Assembly (NCBI RefSeq): GCF_034720595.1
Contig: NZ_JAYESJ010000001.1
Coordinates: 560,501-624,500, forward strand
DNA length: 64,000 nucleotides
DNA from: Rhizobium sp. CC-YZS058
GTDB lineage: Bacteria > Pseudomonadota > Alphaproteobacteria > Rhizobiales > Rhizobiaceae
Reading direction: 5' to 3'
Shown: piece by piece, positions 8,363 through 17,332 of the stretch
Layout: each line of letters opens with the position of its first letter
Numbering within the stretch: position 1 is the first letter of the stretch
The notes under the pieces: generated by a model
What the model was told of the DNA's origin: nothing
The model's database searches: none
What the model saw: the letters and a program-made list of their open reading frames with translations, nothing else
Program-made: the position numbers and the translations under genes

Positions 8363-8518
8363 ATGTCCAAGGCCCTTGCGCTGCTGCTGCTGGCGATGAT
8401 GGCGCTGCATCTCGTCAAGCCGCTCGGCGTGGCCGGTCTTCGCCGGCGAGGCGATGTCTGGAAGATCGCCGTTGTCGCCCTGGCGCTCATGATGCTGACG
8501 GTGTTTTTGCGGCCGTAG
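8363..8518 (+). CDS. Small two-helix membrane protein
   Basis: The frame encodes 51 residues with two hydrophobic helices (about residues 4-20 and 34-48) separated by a basic loop (GLRRRGDVWK), and it ends VFLRP. From memory, similar roughly 50-residue proteins occur in Rhizobiaceae; no function is known. A GGAG lies about 12 bases upstream of the ATG, which is a long spacing. It sits alone between the divergent MFS gene and the convergent PhzF-family gene. The hydrophobic pattern and the positive-inside loop argue for a real gene. Confidence 0.6.
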   Translation: MSKALALLLLAMMALHLVKPLGVAGLRRRGDVWKIAVVALALMMLTVFLRP

Positions 8519-8533
8519 GGGAGACAGGCGTGT

Positions 8534-9454
8534 CTAGACGGTGATTTCTCCGCGCATGACGGTCACGCAGTGGCCGCCGATCGTGACACGGGTCACGGTT
8601 CCACCACGCTTTTCGGCCGTCACCTCCAGTCGGCTTGGCCGCCCCATTTCCACGCCCTGGTCGATCGTCAGCCTGGTTTCGCCGTCGGAGGCAGGGTCAA
8701 GGGTTGCGAGCAGGCCGGCCAGCGCCCCCGAGGCGCTGCCGGTGGCTGGGTCCTCCGGCACATTGTCGAGCGGAGCAAACATACGGGCGCGCACCGTGCC
8801 GTGGTCCTCGGGGTCGCGGACATAGAGGAAGGTGCAGAACTGGCCGTCGCGTGTCGGGAACTGCCGGTCGGCGGCCTGGAAGCGCTGGGCATCCGGGCTT
8901 GCCGCGGCGAGCGCTTCGAGATCCTTCAGCGCTGCGACGATGAAAGGAAGGCCGACCGAGACGATGACCGGTGGGTGAGGGGCTGTCGCAATGGCTTCGG
9001 CTGGTAGGGCCAGCGCCTCGGCAAGGACGACCGGTGGCGGCCCCGCCTGCCGAGAGAAGGGCTCCGGCGCCACGATGTCCGCGCCGCAGACGACGCCCGT
9101 CGCATCCCGGCGCAGGGCGACCGAGACCAGCCCTGCCTTTTCCGCGAAGATCAGCTGATCACCCGGCGCCTTGCCGAAGATGTCCGCCTGCCGGGCGAGC
9201 ACGAAGGCGGTGCCGACATTGGGATGGCCGGCGAAGGGCACTTCGGTCACAGGGGTGAAGATGCGCACCTCGGCCGTGTGCGCGGGATCGCGCGGGGGCA
9301 GCACGAAGGTCGATTCCGAATAATTGATCTCGCGCGCGATCGCCTGCATGGCCTCGTCGGTCAGGCCGCGCGCATCGGGGACGACCAGCAACGGGTTGCC
9401 GGCAAAGCGGCGGTCGGTGAAGACATCGACGGTGACGAAGGCATAGGATGACAT
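8534..9454 (-). CDS. PhzF-family isomerase/epimerase-like protein
   Basis: This 306-residue protein of the PhzF (phenazine biosynthesis-like, diaminopimelate-epimerase fold) family has the opening [16 protein letters not shown] and the catalytic-glutamate segment NYSESTFV (Glu47). The second-half motif [15 protein letters not shown] is also present. No other phenazine genes are nearby, so a general isomerase role on a small chiral metabolite is more likely than phenazine synthesis. GAGGAG sits 7 bases before the ATG at 9454. A palindromic operator-like site lies about 150 bases upstream. Confidence 0.88.
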   Translation of the reverse strand: MSSYAFVTVDVFTDRRFAGNPLLVVPDARGLTDEAMQAIAREINYSESTFVLPPRDPAHTAEVRIFTPVTEVPFAGHPNVGTAFVLARQADIFGKAPGDQLIFAEKAGLVSVALRRDATGVVCGADIVAPEPFSRQAGPPPVVLAEALALPAEAIATAPHPPVIVSVGLPFIVAALKDLEALAAASPDAQRFQAADRQFPTRDGQFCTFLYVRDPEDHGTVRARMFAPLDNVPEDPATGSASGALAGLLATLDPASDGETRLTIDQGVEMGRPSRLEVTAEKRGGTVTRVTIGGHCVTVMRGEITV

Positions 9455-9606
9455 GGTACGCTCCTCGGGCTGGCGGACCTGCAGCCTGGGCTGTCTTCTG
9501 CCCCACGCATTTTCAGCAATCACACGATGACCGAAAATCCTCTATCCGTCTGTTTTCCTGCATTGACCCTGTTCTAGCGCAGCCCGTCATCCGCGCAAAT
9601 GCGGAA

Positions 9607-9623
9607 CTTGTCACGGTGACAAG
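9607..9623. promoter_or_regulatory. Perfect palindrome, candidate operator of the PhzF-family gene
   Basis: CTTGTCAC-G-GTGACAAG has 8-base arms around one base. It sits between the end of fba and the start of the phzF-like gene, in the latter's promoter region. The symmetry suits a dimeric repressor; the regulator is unknown. Otherwise the 9455-9760 interval holds only the hairpin at 9669. Confidence 0.4.
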
Positions 9624-9668
9624 AGCGGCAGCCCCTCCCTCCCGGTGCATCGTATCTGAACGAACGGA

Positions 9669-9693
9669 GGCCCGGCAGACTGGCTGCCGGGCC
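9669..9693 (-). terminator. Hairpin downstream of fba
   Basis: A GC-rich stem GGCCCGGCAG / CTGCCGGGCC lies about 70 bases after the fba stop. No clear T tract follows on the minus strand, so it may be a Rho-assisted or weak terminator. Confidence 0.55.
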
Positions 9694-9760
9694 TCTCCTC
9701 GCTCCCCTGCCTTGGTGGTCGGCCTGCGCCTCCCCGCGCGGCCGGCCACGGGGGGCGGTA

Positions 9761-10786
9761 TCAGGCGGCTTTTTCGAGATCCTTCTTCCAGCCGCCAAGC
9801 GCGGCCAGGCTGCACATGCGGGCGCGATGGGCAAAAGCCCGCTGGCCCGCCGCGACATTTTCCGACTTGCCCTGCCAGGCCGCCAGCGCCTCGGCCTGCA
9901 GCGCGCGGCCATAGGAGAAGGTGAGCGTCCAGGGCAGGCTGTAGGAGGCGATCATGGCGGAGAGGTGAGCGGTCGATTCTTCCGTTGTCTGGCCGCCGGA
10001 AAGGAAGGCGATGCCAGGCACGGCGGCAGGCACGGTGCGCTTGAGAACCTTGACCGTGCGCTCGGCCACCTCATCGACCGACGCGGTGCGCGCCTTGCGG
10101 CCGTCGATCACCATGCTCGGCTTCAGGATCATGCCTTCGAGCGAGACGCGGGCATCGGCCAGTTCGGCGAAGACGATGCGAAGCGTTTCTTCCGTCACGT
10201 CTTCGGAACGGGCGATAGAATGGGTGCCGGGCGCACCATCCATCAGCACTTCCGGTTCGACGATCGGCACGATGCCGGCCTGCTGGCAGAGCGCGGCATA
10301 GCGGGCGAGCGCATGCGCATTCGCCTTTACCGCACCGTAGCTCGGCAGCGTGTCGGAGACGGCGATCACGCCGCGCCATTTGGCGAAGCGGGCGCCGGTG
10401 TCATAATAGGCGCTCAGGCGGTCGGCCAGGCCGTCCAGCCCTTCCGTGATCGTTTCGCCCGGGAAGCCGGCCATCGGCTTGGCGCCGATATCGACCTTGA
10501 TGCCGGGAACGGCACCGGCGGCGCGGATGATCTCGACGAAGGGCGTGCCATCGGCTGCCTTCTGGAACAGGGTCTCTTCGTAAAGGATGACGCCGGAGAT
10601 GGCGGAGGTCATCGCATCATCGGCGCGGAACAGCATTTCGCGGTAATCGCGGCGCGATGATTCGCTCGAGGCAAGGCCGATCGTGTCGAAGCGCTTGGCG
10701 ATCGTGCCGGAAGACTCGTCTGCGGCCAGCAGGCCCTTGCCCTTGGCCATCATGGCGGCGGCGATATCGTCCAGTCTCTCGGTCAT
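9761..10786 (-). CDS. Class I fructose-bisphosphate aldolase
   Basis: This 341-residue cytosolic enzyme interconverts fructose-1,6-bisphosphate with glyceraldehyde-3-phosphate and dihydroxyacetone phosphate. It is the class I (Schiff-base) type: the N-terminal KGLLAADESSGTIAKRF and the EGMILKPSMV segment with the imine-forming lysine are evident, and there are no class II zinc motifs. It is the last of the pgk-gap-tkt neighbourhood on the same strand. About 200 bases separate it from pgk, including AT-rich repeats that may carry its own promoter. Confidence 0.95.
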   Translation of the reverse strand: MTERLDDIAAAMMAKGKGLLAADESSGTIAKRFDTIGLASSESSRRDYREMLFRADDAMTSAISGVILYEETLFQKAADGTPFVEIIRAAGAVPGIKVDIGAKPMAGFPGETITEGLDGLADRLSAYYDTGARFAKWRGVIAVSDTLPSYGAVKANAHALARYAALCQQAGIVPIVEPEVLMDGAPGTHSIARSEDVTEETLRIVFAELADARVSLEGMILKPSMVIDGRKARTASVDEVAERTVKVLKRTVPAAVPGIAFLSGGQTTEESTAHLSAMIASYSLPWTLTFSYGRALQAEALAAWQGKSENVAAGQRAFAHRARMCSLAALGGWKKDLEKAA

Positions 10787-10864
10787 GTCTGCTCCTCGGC
10801 GTGAGTGGGATGCCGATTGGGTAGCAGAAGAACGGGGTGAATCAAACGCGGTTTAAACAGGTAA

Positions 10865-10896
10865 AATCGATTGAAAAAAATTTAATCGTTTGAAAA
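10865..10896. repeat. Direct repeat in the fba promoter region
   Basis: Two copies of AATCG(A/T)TTGAAAA start at 10865 and 10884, 19 bases apart, in a very AT-rich stretch 80-110 bases upstream of fba. They could be binding sites for a carbon-metabolism regulator or simply an AT-rich promoter upstream element. Confidence 0.35.
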
Positions 10897-10954
10897 GATT
10901 ACTCATTGTGAGCGATTGCCAGCGTGCTGGGCGAAAGATGTCAAGCGAGGTGAG

Positions 10955-10982
10955 CCGACGCGCGGGTCGTGCCGCGCGTCGG
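10955..10982 (-). terminator. Hairpin after pgk
   Basis: A perfect 11-base-pair GC-rich stem (CCGACGCGCGG) with a 6-base loop lies directly after the pgk stop codon. No T tract is seen on the minus strand. Confidence 0.65.
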
Positions 10983-10993
10983 TCGGGATCAGC

Positions 10994-12190
10994 TTACGCC
11001 TTGTGCAGGATATCGACACCCGGAAGCGGCTTGCCTTCCATCCATTCGAGGAATGCGCCACCGGCGGTCGAGACATAGGTGAGGTCGTCGGCAACGCCCG
11101 CATGGTTCATGGCCGAAACCGTGTCGCCGCCGCCGGCAACCGAGGTCAACGCGCCGCTCTTGGTGCGCGCTGCCGCATGCTTGGCGACCGCAACGGTGGC
11201 CTTGTCGAACGGCGCGATTTCGAAAGCGCCGAGCGGACCGTTCCAGACCAGCGTTTCGGCCTTGCTCACCCATTCGTTGACCGCCGCAATCGACTTCGGG
11301 CCGACATCGAGAACCATGGCATCGCTGGGGATGGCGGCAATCTCGACCACTTCGTTCTCGGCTCCCGCCTTGAACTCTCGGGCCACGACGCCGTCGACAG
11401 GCAGAACGATCGTGCAGCCGGAGGCCTTGGCTTCGGCATCGATCTCGCGGGCGGTTTCGGCGAGATCGTGCTCGCACAGCGACTTGCCGACATCGATGCC
11501 CTGTGCCGCCAGGAAAGTGTTGGCCATGCCGCCGCCGATAACCAGCGCATCGACCTTCTTCACCAGGTTCTTCAGGAGGTCGATCTTGGTCGACACCTTG
11601 GCGCCGCCGACGATGGCGACCACCGGCCGCTTCGGATTGCCGAGGCCCTTCTCCAAAGCCTCGAGTTCCGCCTGCATGGTCCGCCCGGCATAGGCGGGGA
11701 GGTGATGGGCCAGCCCTTCAGTGGAAGAATGCGCCCGGTGGGCGGCGGAGAAGGCGTCATTGACGAAGATGTCGCCATTGGCGGCCAGCGCCTGGGTAAA
11801 GGCCGGATCGTTCTTTTCCTCACCCTTGTAGAAGCGGGTGTTCTCCAGAAGCAGGATCTCGCCGTTCTGCAGCGCGGCGATGGCGGAGGCGGCCTTGTCG
11901 CCGGTGGCTTCGGGGGCGAAATGAACGCGCTGGTCGAGAATATCCTCGACGGCGGCGGCAATGGGCTTCAGCGACATGTCGGCGACCGGCTCACCCTTCG
12001 GACGGCCGAAATGGGCGAGAAGAATGACCTTGGCGCCCTTTTCGGAGAGCTCGCGGATGGTGGGCACGACACGTTCGATGCGGGTCGCGTCCGTGACCTT
12101 GCCGTCCTTGGTCGGCACGTTGAGATCGACGCGGACGAGAACGCGCTTGCCGGCGATATCGGTCAGATCGTCGAGGGTCTTGAATGTCAT
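10994..12190 (-). CDS. pgk: Phosphoglycerate kinase
   Basis: This 398-residue cytosolic enzyme transfers phosphate between 1,3-bisphosphoglycerate and ADP. The N-terminal substrate-binding segment [17 protein letters not shown], the [10 protein letters not shown] motif and the C-terminal nucleotide-binding GGGDTVSAM loop are intact. It follows gap on the same strand with one small gene between, the usual rhizobial arrangement, and ends in a strong hairpin. Length and motifs are standard. Confidence 0.97.
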   Translation of the reverse strand: MTFKTLDDLTDIAGKRVLVRVDLNVPTKDGKVTDATRIERVVPTIRELSEKGAKVILLAHFGRPKGEPVADMSLKPIAAAVEDILDQRVHFAPEATGDKAASAIAALQNGEILLLENTRFYKGEEKNDPAFTQALAANGDIFVNDAFSAAHRAHSSTEGLAHHLPAYAGRTMQAELEALEKGLGNPKRPVVAIVGGAKVSTKIDLLKNLVKKVDALVIGGGMANTFLAAQGIDVGKSLCEHDLAETAREIDAEAKASGCTIVLPVDGVVAREFKAGAENEVVEIAAIPSDAMVLDVGPKSIAAVNEWVSKAETLVWNGPLGAFEIAPFDKATVAVAKHAAARTKSGALTSVAGGGDTVSAMNHAGVADDLTYVSTAGGAFLEWMEGKPLPGVDILHKA

Positions 12191-12205
12191 GTCTGTTTCT
12201 CCGGT

Positions 12206-12778
12206 TCACAGTCGGGCGAAAAGGGTGGGGTAGTCCGTGACGAGGCCATCCTCGTCGACGGGGAGATCGGCGGTGAAGCTGCGGTCGTCGGCGGCGTAGC
12301 GGTAGAGCCGGCCGGCCTCAAGGCAGGTGTAGAGCTGGCGGTCGCGCAGCGGCACGAAATCGTCGAAGGGAATATAGACCATGTCGAGGCTGCGCGTGCC
12401 GTCCTGGGGGCGAAGCCCGAGCCGGCGGATGGGAAGCGAGTTCGTGAACGGCGTGCCGGCCAGATCGATGTCGAGGCAGCCATCGAAGGCGGGCAGCGCC
12501 GCGCCGTCGCCATCCTGCCAGCGGCCAAGGCCATCGGCCTTCAGCGACAGGGCCGTGCCGTCGGTGGTGGTAAGGCTGAGCGCGACGACCGTCCATTCGG
12601 CCGTGCAGTCGATCCGGTAGGTGACGCCATAGGCGCGGCCGCCGCGATCGCCGATCACAACGCCCTCGGCGCGAATGCCGGGCTCGCTGCCGCTTCTCGG
12701 CGTCACGGTCAGATGTTCCAGCCCCGCGCCGTCGAGCGGCGTCCAACGGACCGTCTTCTGCTCCAGCGGACGAAAAAT
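12206..12778 (-). CDS. Putative glycolipid-binding domain protein (DUF1089 family), apparent ATT start
   Basis: The protein has about 190 residues and resembles the bacterial glycolipid-binding (DUF1089) family: RPLEQKTVRWTPLDG opening, a central beta-rich core, and the C-terminal SLDMVYIPFDDFVPLRDRQLYTC motif. No ATG, GTG or TTG is plausibly placed. The first in-frame ATG (12919) would lie inside gap and read through the gap terminator. An ATT at 12778 lies 8 bases after a perfect GGAGG and matches the expected N-terminus, so I place the start there. It sits between gap and pgk on the same strand. Function in cells is unknown. Confidence 0.7.
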   Translation of the reverse strand: MFRPLEQKTVRWTPLDGAGLEHLTVTPRSGSEPGIRAEGVVIGDRGGRAYGVTYRIDCTAEWTVVALSLTTTDGTALSLKADGLGRWQDGDGAALPAFDGCLDIDLAGTPFTNSLPIRRLGLRPQDGTRSLDMVYIPFDDFVPLRDRQLYTCLEAGRLYRYAADDRSFTADLPVDEDGLVTDYPTLFARL

Positions 12779-12822
12779 GGCCGTATCCTCCGCATCGCAG
12801 AGCGCGCCGCGCTTCGGGACGG

Positions 12823-12850
12823 AAAAGCCCCGGCGCGCTGGCGCCGGGGC
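12823..12850 (-). terminator. Intrinsic terminator of gap
   Basis: A perfect 10-base-pair stem GCCCCGGCGC with a 4-base loop is followed by TTTT on the minus strand, 12 bases after the gap stop. It separates gap from the next gene, which must then rely on readthrough or its own promoter. Confidence 0.85.
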
Positions 12851-12861
12851 TTGTTTGAGAC

Positions 12862-13872
12862 TTAGAGGAACTTGCCCATGGCGACTGCCGTGTCGCACAT
12901 GCGGTTCGAGAAGCCCCATTCATTGTCGTACCAGGACAGGATGCGCACGAAATTGCCTTCCAGAACCTTGGTCTGGTCGATGGCGAAGATCGAGGAGTGG
13001 CTGTCATGGTTGAAGTCGCGCGAGACGAGCGGTTCGTCGGTATAGCCGAGAATGCCCTTCAGCGGGCCGTCGGCGGCAGCCTTGATGGCGTCGTTGACTT
13101 CCTGGGCCGAGGTGGCGCGCTTGGCGACGAACTTGAAGTCGACGACCGAGACGTTCGGGGTCGGCACGCGGATCGAGGTGCCGTCCAGCTTGCCCTTGAG
13201 CTCGGGGAGAACCAGGCCGACGGCCTTGGCGGCGCCGGTCGATGTCGGGATCATGGACAGGGCTGCGGCGCGGGCGCGGTACAGATCCTTGTGCATGGTG
13301 TCGAGCGTCGGCTGGTCGCCGGTGTAGGAGTGGATCGTGGTCATGAAGCCGTGATCGATGCCGATCGCGTCGTTGAGCACCTTGACCACCGGCACCAGGC
13401 AGTTGGTGGTGCAGGAGGCGTTGGAGATGACCGTGTGGTCCTTGGTCAGCTTGTCGTGGTTGACGCCGTAGACGATCGTCATGTCGGCGCCGTCGCCGGG
13501 AGCCGAGATGATGACGCTCTTGGCGCCGGCCTGCAGGTGGGCAGCGGCCTTGTCGCGCGCGGTGAAGATGCCGGTGCATTCGAGTGCGATGTCGACGCCC
13601 AGATCCTTGTGCGGCAGCTCGGCGGGGTTGCGAACGGCGGTCACCTTGATCGGCTTGCCGCCGTTGACGATGATCGTGTCGCCCTGGACCTCGACGGTCG
13701 CCGGGAACTTGCCGTGGATCGAGTCATAGCGCAGCAGGTGCGCGTTGGTTTCGACCGGGCCGAGGTCGTTGATCGCGACGACTTCGAGATCGGTCCGGCC
13801 GGATTCGACGATGGCGCGCAGCACATTGCGCCCGATGCGGCCGAACCCGTTGATGGCAACTTTCACGGTCAT
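12862..13872 (-). CDS. gap: Type I glyceraldehyde-3-phosphate dehydrogenase
   Basis: This 336-residue NAD-dependent enzyme oxidises glyceraldehyde-3-phosphate. The Rossmann opening [16 protein letters not shown], the catalytic [10 protein letters not shown] segment and the closing [12 protein letters not shown] motif are intact. The ATG at 13872 gives the canonical N-terminus and is preceded by GGAGAG. It lies between tkt upstream and the glycolipid-binding gene downstream, on the same strand, and ends in its own terminator. Confidence 0.97.
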   Translation of the reverse strand: MTVKVAINGFGRIGRNVLRAIVESGRTDLEVVAINDLGPVETNAHLLRYDSIHGKFPATVEVQGDTIIVNGGKPIKVTAVRNPAELPHKDLGVDIALECTGIFTARDKAAAHLQAGAKSVIISAPGDGADMTIVYGVNHDKLTKDHTVISNASCTTNCLVPVVKVLNDAIGIDHGFMTTIHSYTGDQPTLDTMHKDLYRARAAALSMIPTSTGAAKAVGLVLPELKGKLDGTSIRVPTPNVSVVDFKFVAKRATSAQEVNDAIKAAADGPLKGILGYTDEPLVSRDFNHDSHSSIFAIDQTKVLEGNFVRILSWYDNEWGFSNRMCDTAVAMGKFL

Positions 13873-13959
13873 GGAAGCTCTCTCCTTTGAGAAGGCGTGC
13901 CTTGGAAAGGCAGGGTGAACATGGGGCATGCGCGGCGCGCATGCCCCGACTGCAGGGTG

Positions 13960-15942
13960 TCAGGCCAGTTCGGCTTCCGCCGCGGCCACGATGGCGTCCG
14001 AGGTGATGCCGAAGTGCTTGAAGAGCTCCTTGGCCGGGCCGGAGGCACCGAAGGAGTGCATGCCGATGAAGGTGCCCTTGGCATCGATGAAGCGATCCCA
14101 GCCCTGGCGAACGGCGGCTTCGATGGCGATCTTGACCGGAGCCGTGCCGACGACGGAGGCCTGGTAATCCTCCGCCTGCTCTTCGAACAGTTCGAAGCAG
14201 GGAACGGAGACGACCCGGGCGGCAATGCCCTTGGCCTTCAGATCGCTTGCAGCCTTGACCGCCAGCTCGACTTCCGAGCCGGAGGCGAAGATCGACACCT
14301 TGGCATCGTCGGCCGCGATCAGCTCATAGGCACCCTTGGCGCAGAGGTTCTCCGCCACATAGGTCGTGCGCGAGGGCGCAAGGTTCTGGCGGGTCAGCGC
14401 CAGGCCGGAGGGACGCTTCTCCTCATGCAGCGCCAGCTGCCAGCATTCCGCCGTTTCGACCGCATCGGCCGGACGGAAGATCAGGAGGTTCGGAATGGCG
14501 CGCAGGGCGGCCAGATGCTCGACCGGCTCGTGGGTCGGGCCGTCTTCGCCGACGCCGATCGAATCATGCGTGAGAACATGGACGACGCGGATCCCCATCA
14601 GCGCGGCAAGGCGGATCGACGGACGGCAATAGTCCGAGAAGATCATGAAGCCGCCGGAATAGGGGATGAGGCCGCCATGCAGCGCCACGCCGTTCATGGC
14701 TGCGGCCATGCCGTGTTCGCGGATGCCCCAATGCATGTAGCGGCCGGAGAAATCGGTCGGCGTGATCGACTTCATCTGGCTGGTCTTGGTGTTGTTCGAC
14801 GGCGTCAGGTCGGCCGAGCCGCCCAGCGTTTCGGAAACGACGCCATTGATGACTTCCAGCGCATCTTCCGACGCCTTGCGGGTGGCGACCGTCGGCGGGT
14901 TTTCGGCGAGCTTCTTCTTGTAGGCGTCGATCGAGGCGTCGAAGTCGGCCGGAAGGGCGCCGGCGAAGCGGCGGGTGAACTCGGCCTTCTTCGCCTCGTC
15001 GGCGGCGGCAAGGCGGGCTTCCCAGGCCTTGCGGGCCTGGACCGAGCGTTCGCCGGCAGAGCGCCAGGCATCAAGAACGTCGGCCGGCGTTTCGAAAGCG
15101 TTGCCTTCCCAGTTCAGCGCCTTGCGGGTCGCGGCGATCTCCTCGGCGCCAAGCGGCGAGCCGTGGACCTTGTGCGTGCCGGCCTTGTTCGGCGCGCCGA
15201 AACCGATCACCGTCTTGCAGGCGATGAAGGTCGGGCGATCGGACGTGTGCGCGGCTTCGATCGCTTCGGCGATCGCCTGCTGGTCGTGGCCGTCGACTTC
15301 GATCGTGTTCCAGTGCACCGCCTTGAAGCGGGCGATCTGGTCGGTCGAGTCCGAAAGGGAAACCGCACCGTCGATGGTGATCGAGTTATTGTCCCAGAAC
15401 AGAACCAGCTTGTTGAGCTTCAGATGCCCGGCGAGCGCGATGGCTTCGTGGCTGATGCCTTCCATAAGGCAGCCGTCACCGCACAGAACATAGGTGTGGT
15501 GGTCCTGCAGATCGCTGCCGAATTCTTCCGAGAGCTTACGCTCGGCGATCGCCATGCCGACGGCATTGGCAATGCCCTGGCCAAGCGGGCCGGTCGTGGT
15601 CTCGATGCCCGTGGCGTGGCCATATTCCGGATGGCCGGCGGTCTTGGAGCCGAGCTGGCGGAACTGCTTGATGTCCTCGATGCTCATGTCCTCATAGCCG
15701 GTCAGATAGAGCAGCGCGTAGAGCAGCATGGAGCCGTGGCCGGCGGAGAGCACGAAGCGGTCGCGGTCCGGCCAATGGGGGTTCTTCGGATCGAACTTCA
15801 GATATTTGCTGAAGAGCACGGTGGCGATGTCGGCCGCGCCCATGGGCAGGCCGGGATGGCCGGAATTGGCCTTTTCCACGGCGTCCATGGAGAGGAAACG
15901 GATCGCATTCGCCATCCGGTCGTTCTGCTGATTAGAGATCAT
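13960..15942 (-). CDS. tkt: Transketolase
   Basis: This 660-residue thiamine-diphosphate enzyme of the pentose phosphate pathway moves two-carbon units between sugar phosphates. Visible are the N-terminal [18 protein letters not shown] motif, the TPP-binding [13 protein letters not shown] segment, the central histidine-rich region and the [14 protein letters not shown] motif. It is the first gene of the tkt-gap-pgk-fba run and has a recognisable promoter at 16015-16042. Length is standard. Confidence 0.97.
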   Translation of the reverse strand: MISNQQNDRMANAIRFLSMDAVEKANSGHPGLPMGAADIATVLFSKYLKFDPKNPHWPDRDRFVLSAGHGSMLLYALLYLTGYEDMSIEDIKQFRQLGSKTAGHPEYGHATGIETTTGPLGQGIANAVGMAIAERKLSEEFGSDLQDHHTYVLCGDGCLMEGISHEAIALAGHLKLNKLVLFWDNNSITIDGAVSLSDSTDQIARFKAVHWNTIEVDGHDQQAIAEAIEAAHTSDRPTFIACKTVIGFGAPNKAGTHKVHGSPLGAEEIAATRKALNWEGNAFETPADVLDAWRSAGERSVQARKAWEARLAAADEAKKAEFTRRFAGALPADFDASIDAYKKKLAENPPTVATRKASEDALEVINGVVSETLGGSADLTPSNNTKTSQMKSITPTDFSGRYMHWGIREHGMAAAMNGVALHGGLIPYSGGFMIFSDYCRPSIRLAALMGIRVVHVLTHDSIGVGEDGPTHEPVEHLAALRAIPNLLIFRPADAVETAECWQLALHEEKRPSGLALTRQNLAPSRTTYVAENLCAKGAYELIAADDAKVSIFASGSEVELAVKAASDLKAKGIAARVVSVPCFELFEEQAEDYQASVVGTAPVKIAIEAAVRQGWDRFIDAKGTFIGMHSFGASGPAKELFKHFGITSDAIVAAAEAELA

Positions 15943-16014
15943 GACTGTTCCGCTAAGCGTTGGTGAGACAGGGAACGGTCTCTATCCTCCAAAGACCGCA
16001 TCAGAAGCGGGTGA

Positions 16015-16042
16015 GACATACCACCTCGCCCGGTGGAGTCAA
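16015..16042 (-). promoter_or_regulatory. Predicted sigma-70 promoter of tkt
   Basis: On the minus strand, TTGACT (16042-16037) and TATGTC (16020-16015) are 16 bases apart, about 70 bases upstream of the tkt start. The remainder of the 15943-16260 interval shows no gene. Confidence 0.45.
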
Positions 16043-16260
16043 CAAATTCGACCCCTTGGCGGCATGGGGTTCACGGCAGGAAAACGAAGCATGATCCACA
16101 GCTTCCGCGCAGAAGCGGGCGGCTGAGCGTTGTGCTGGTCGGGAAGATGGGTCTAAGAATGAGATCGACTTTCCTATGCGAATGCGCAACCGGCCAATTC
16201 GGCCGCACGCATGTCGCGAACCTCGGATCGATCCTTTCTCTTGCGATCGGAAGCAGGCAA

Positions 16261-16533
16261 ATGGCGGCAGGCAAGACAGTCAGGGCGGCGATCGACGAGC
16301 TCAAGGGGGCTGTTTCGAGCCTCGAAAGCGTGATCGACGGCCGGTTCGACCGGGAGCGCGACCGCGCCGAGATCGAGGGCGAGGTTCGTCGGGTGAACAC
16401 GGACCGCGCACGGCTTGCCCAGGAGCTCGATCAGTCGCAGTTCCGGGCGAACCGTCTCGAAGAGGTGAACCGCGAGGTCTCGCGCCGCCTCGTGACCGCG
16501 ATGGAAACGATCCGCGCGGTGCTTGATCGGTAA
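16261..16533 (+). CDS. DUF4164 family coiled-coil protein
   Basis: This 90-residue, almost entirely helical protein (charged heptads from about residue 10 to 85) belongs to the alphaproteobacterial DUF4164 family. It is encoded 52 bases upstream of zapA on the same strand. This pairing suggests a role beside ZapA in division or envelope processes, which is inference only. The reading frame is open further upstream, but the ATG at 16261 gives the family's usual length. Confidence 0.75.
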   Translation: MAAGKTVRAAIDELKGAVSSLESVIDGRFDRERDRAEIEGEVRRVNTDRARLAQELDQSQFRANRLEEVNREVSRRLVTAMETIRAVLDR

Positions 16534-16585
16534 GTGTCGGCGTAAACTGGACAAGGCCCCCGGCAGGGGGAGCAGGCAGGGTTGA

Positions 16586-16978
16586 ATGGCGCAAGTCACG
16601 GTGACGATCGACGGCAAGGCCTATCGCATGGCATGCGAGGAAGGCCAAGAGGATCACCTGACCGAGCTCGCCGGCCGCTTCGACCGATATGTCAGCCATC
16701 TCAAGCAGCAGTTCGGCGAAATTGGTGATCTCAGGATTACGGTTATGGCTGCGATCATGGTGACCGACGAACTCTCCGAAGTCTCCCGCAGGCTGCAGGC
16801 ACTGGAAGCGGAAATGGACGGGCTGAAGCGTGCGCGCGACAGCCAGCTGAGCGACACACAGCGCAGCGAAGAGGCACTGGCCGCCGCGCTCACCGAGGTG
16901 ACGCAGCAGATCCACGGCATCGCCGCCCGCATCTCCGGCCGTCCCGCTGCCGCGCGCGACCAGACGCCGGCGGAGTGA
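16586..16978 (+). CDS. zapA: Cell division protein ZapA
   Basis: This 130-residue protein has the ZapA N-terminal beta domain (AQVTVTIDGKAYRMACEEGQ), the EDHLTELAGRFD helix and a long C-terminal coiled coil. ZapA binds and bundles FtsZ filaments at mid-cell. As in many proteobacteria, it is immediately followed by the 6S RNA gene, though here ygfA is displaced about 4 kb away by glycan genes. Confidence 0.9.
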   Translation: MAQVTVTIDGKAYRMACEEGQEDHLTELAGRFDRYVSHLKQQFGEIGDLRITVMAAIMVTDELSEVSRRLQALEAEMDGLKRARDSQLSDTQRSEEALAAALTEVTQQIHGIAARISGRPAAARDQTPAE

Positions 16979-17031
16979 CCGGCAAATCGCGTGATGCCCA
17001 CTGGCGGGACGAGGCGTTCGCCTCTATATTG

Positions 17032-17197
17032 AGAATGCGGTCTGCGCTTCCCGACAGGAACCACAATCCCTGGGGCCATACTCGATCCAACGGGAGCTGT
17101 CCCTGACCAGGCTCGTGGGCCTGGACATATGGCGCCCACCTACGTTTGTAGGCACCCAGGATCGTAAATCTCCATCGGTCGTCGTGGATCGCACTTC
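17032..17197 (+). ncRNA. ssrS: 6S RNA
   Basis: The region folds as expected for 6S RNA. A closing stem forms between TGCGGTC (17036-17042) and GATCGCA (17187-17193). An inner stem forms between ATCCCTGGG and CCCAGGAT, an apical hairpin is CCAGGC / GCCTGG, and there is a CCTACGTTTGTAGG side hairpin. A TATATT -10 box lies at 17025-17030. 6S RNA mimics an open promoter and sequesters sigma-70 RNA polymerase in stationary phase. The position directly after zapA is the conserved one. Ends are approximate. Confidence 0.85.
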
Positions 17198-17332
17198 CCT
17201 CCCTTCGTCTCGCCTGGTTGCTGCGTGCCCGCTGCCAATTCCGCCTCGGCGCTGGCCGTGCGGCGTCGTCTCTGCTAGCCAACACCAACGATGCGCGCCT
17301 TTTTGAGTGGCGCAAAAGGCGAGGAGCGCGGC

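Noticed and set aside
10916..12865. Long plus-strand open frame opposite pgk and its neighbour
   Set aside because: It is antisense to clear pgk coding sequence, with typical shadow composition.
13897..15966. Long plus-strand open frame opposite tkt
   Set aside because: It is antisense to intact transketolase and has no recognisable motifs.
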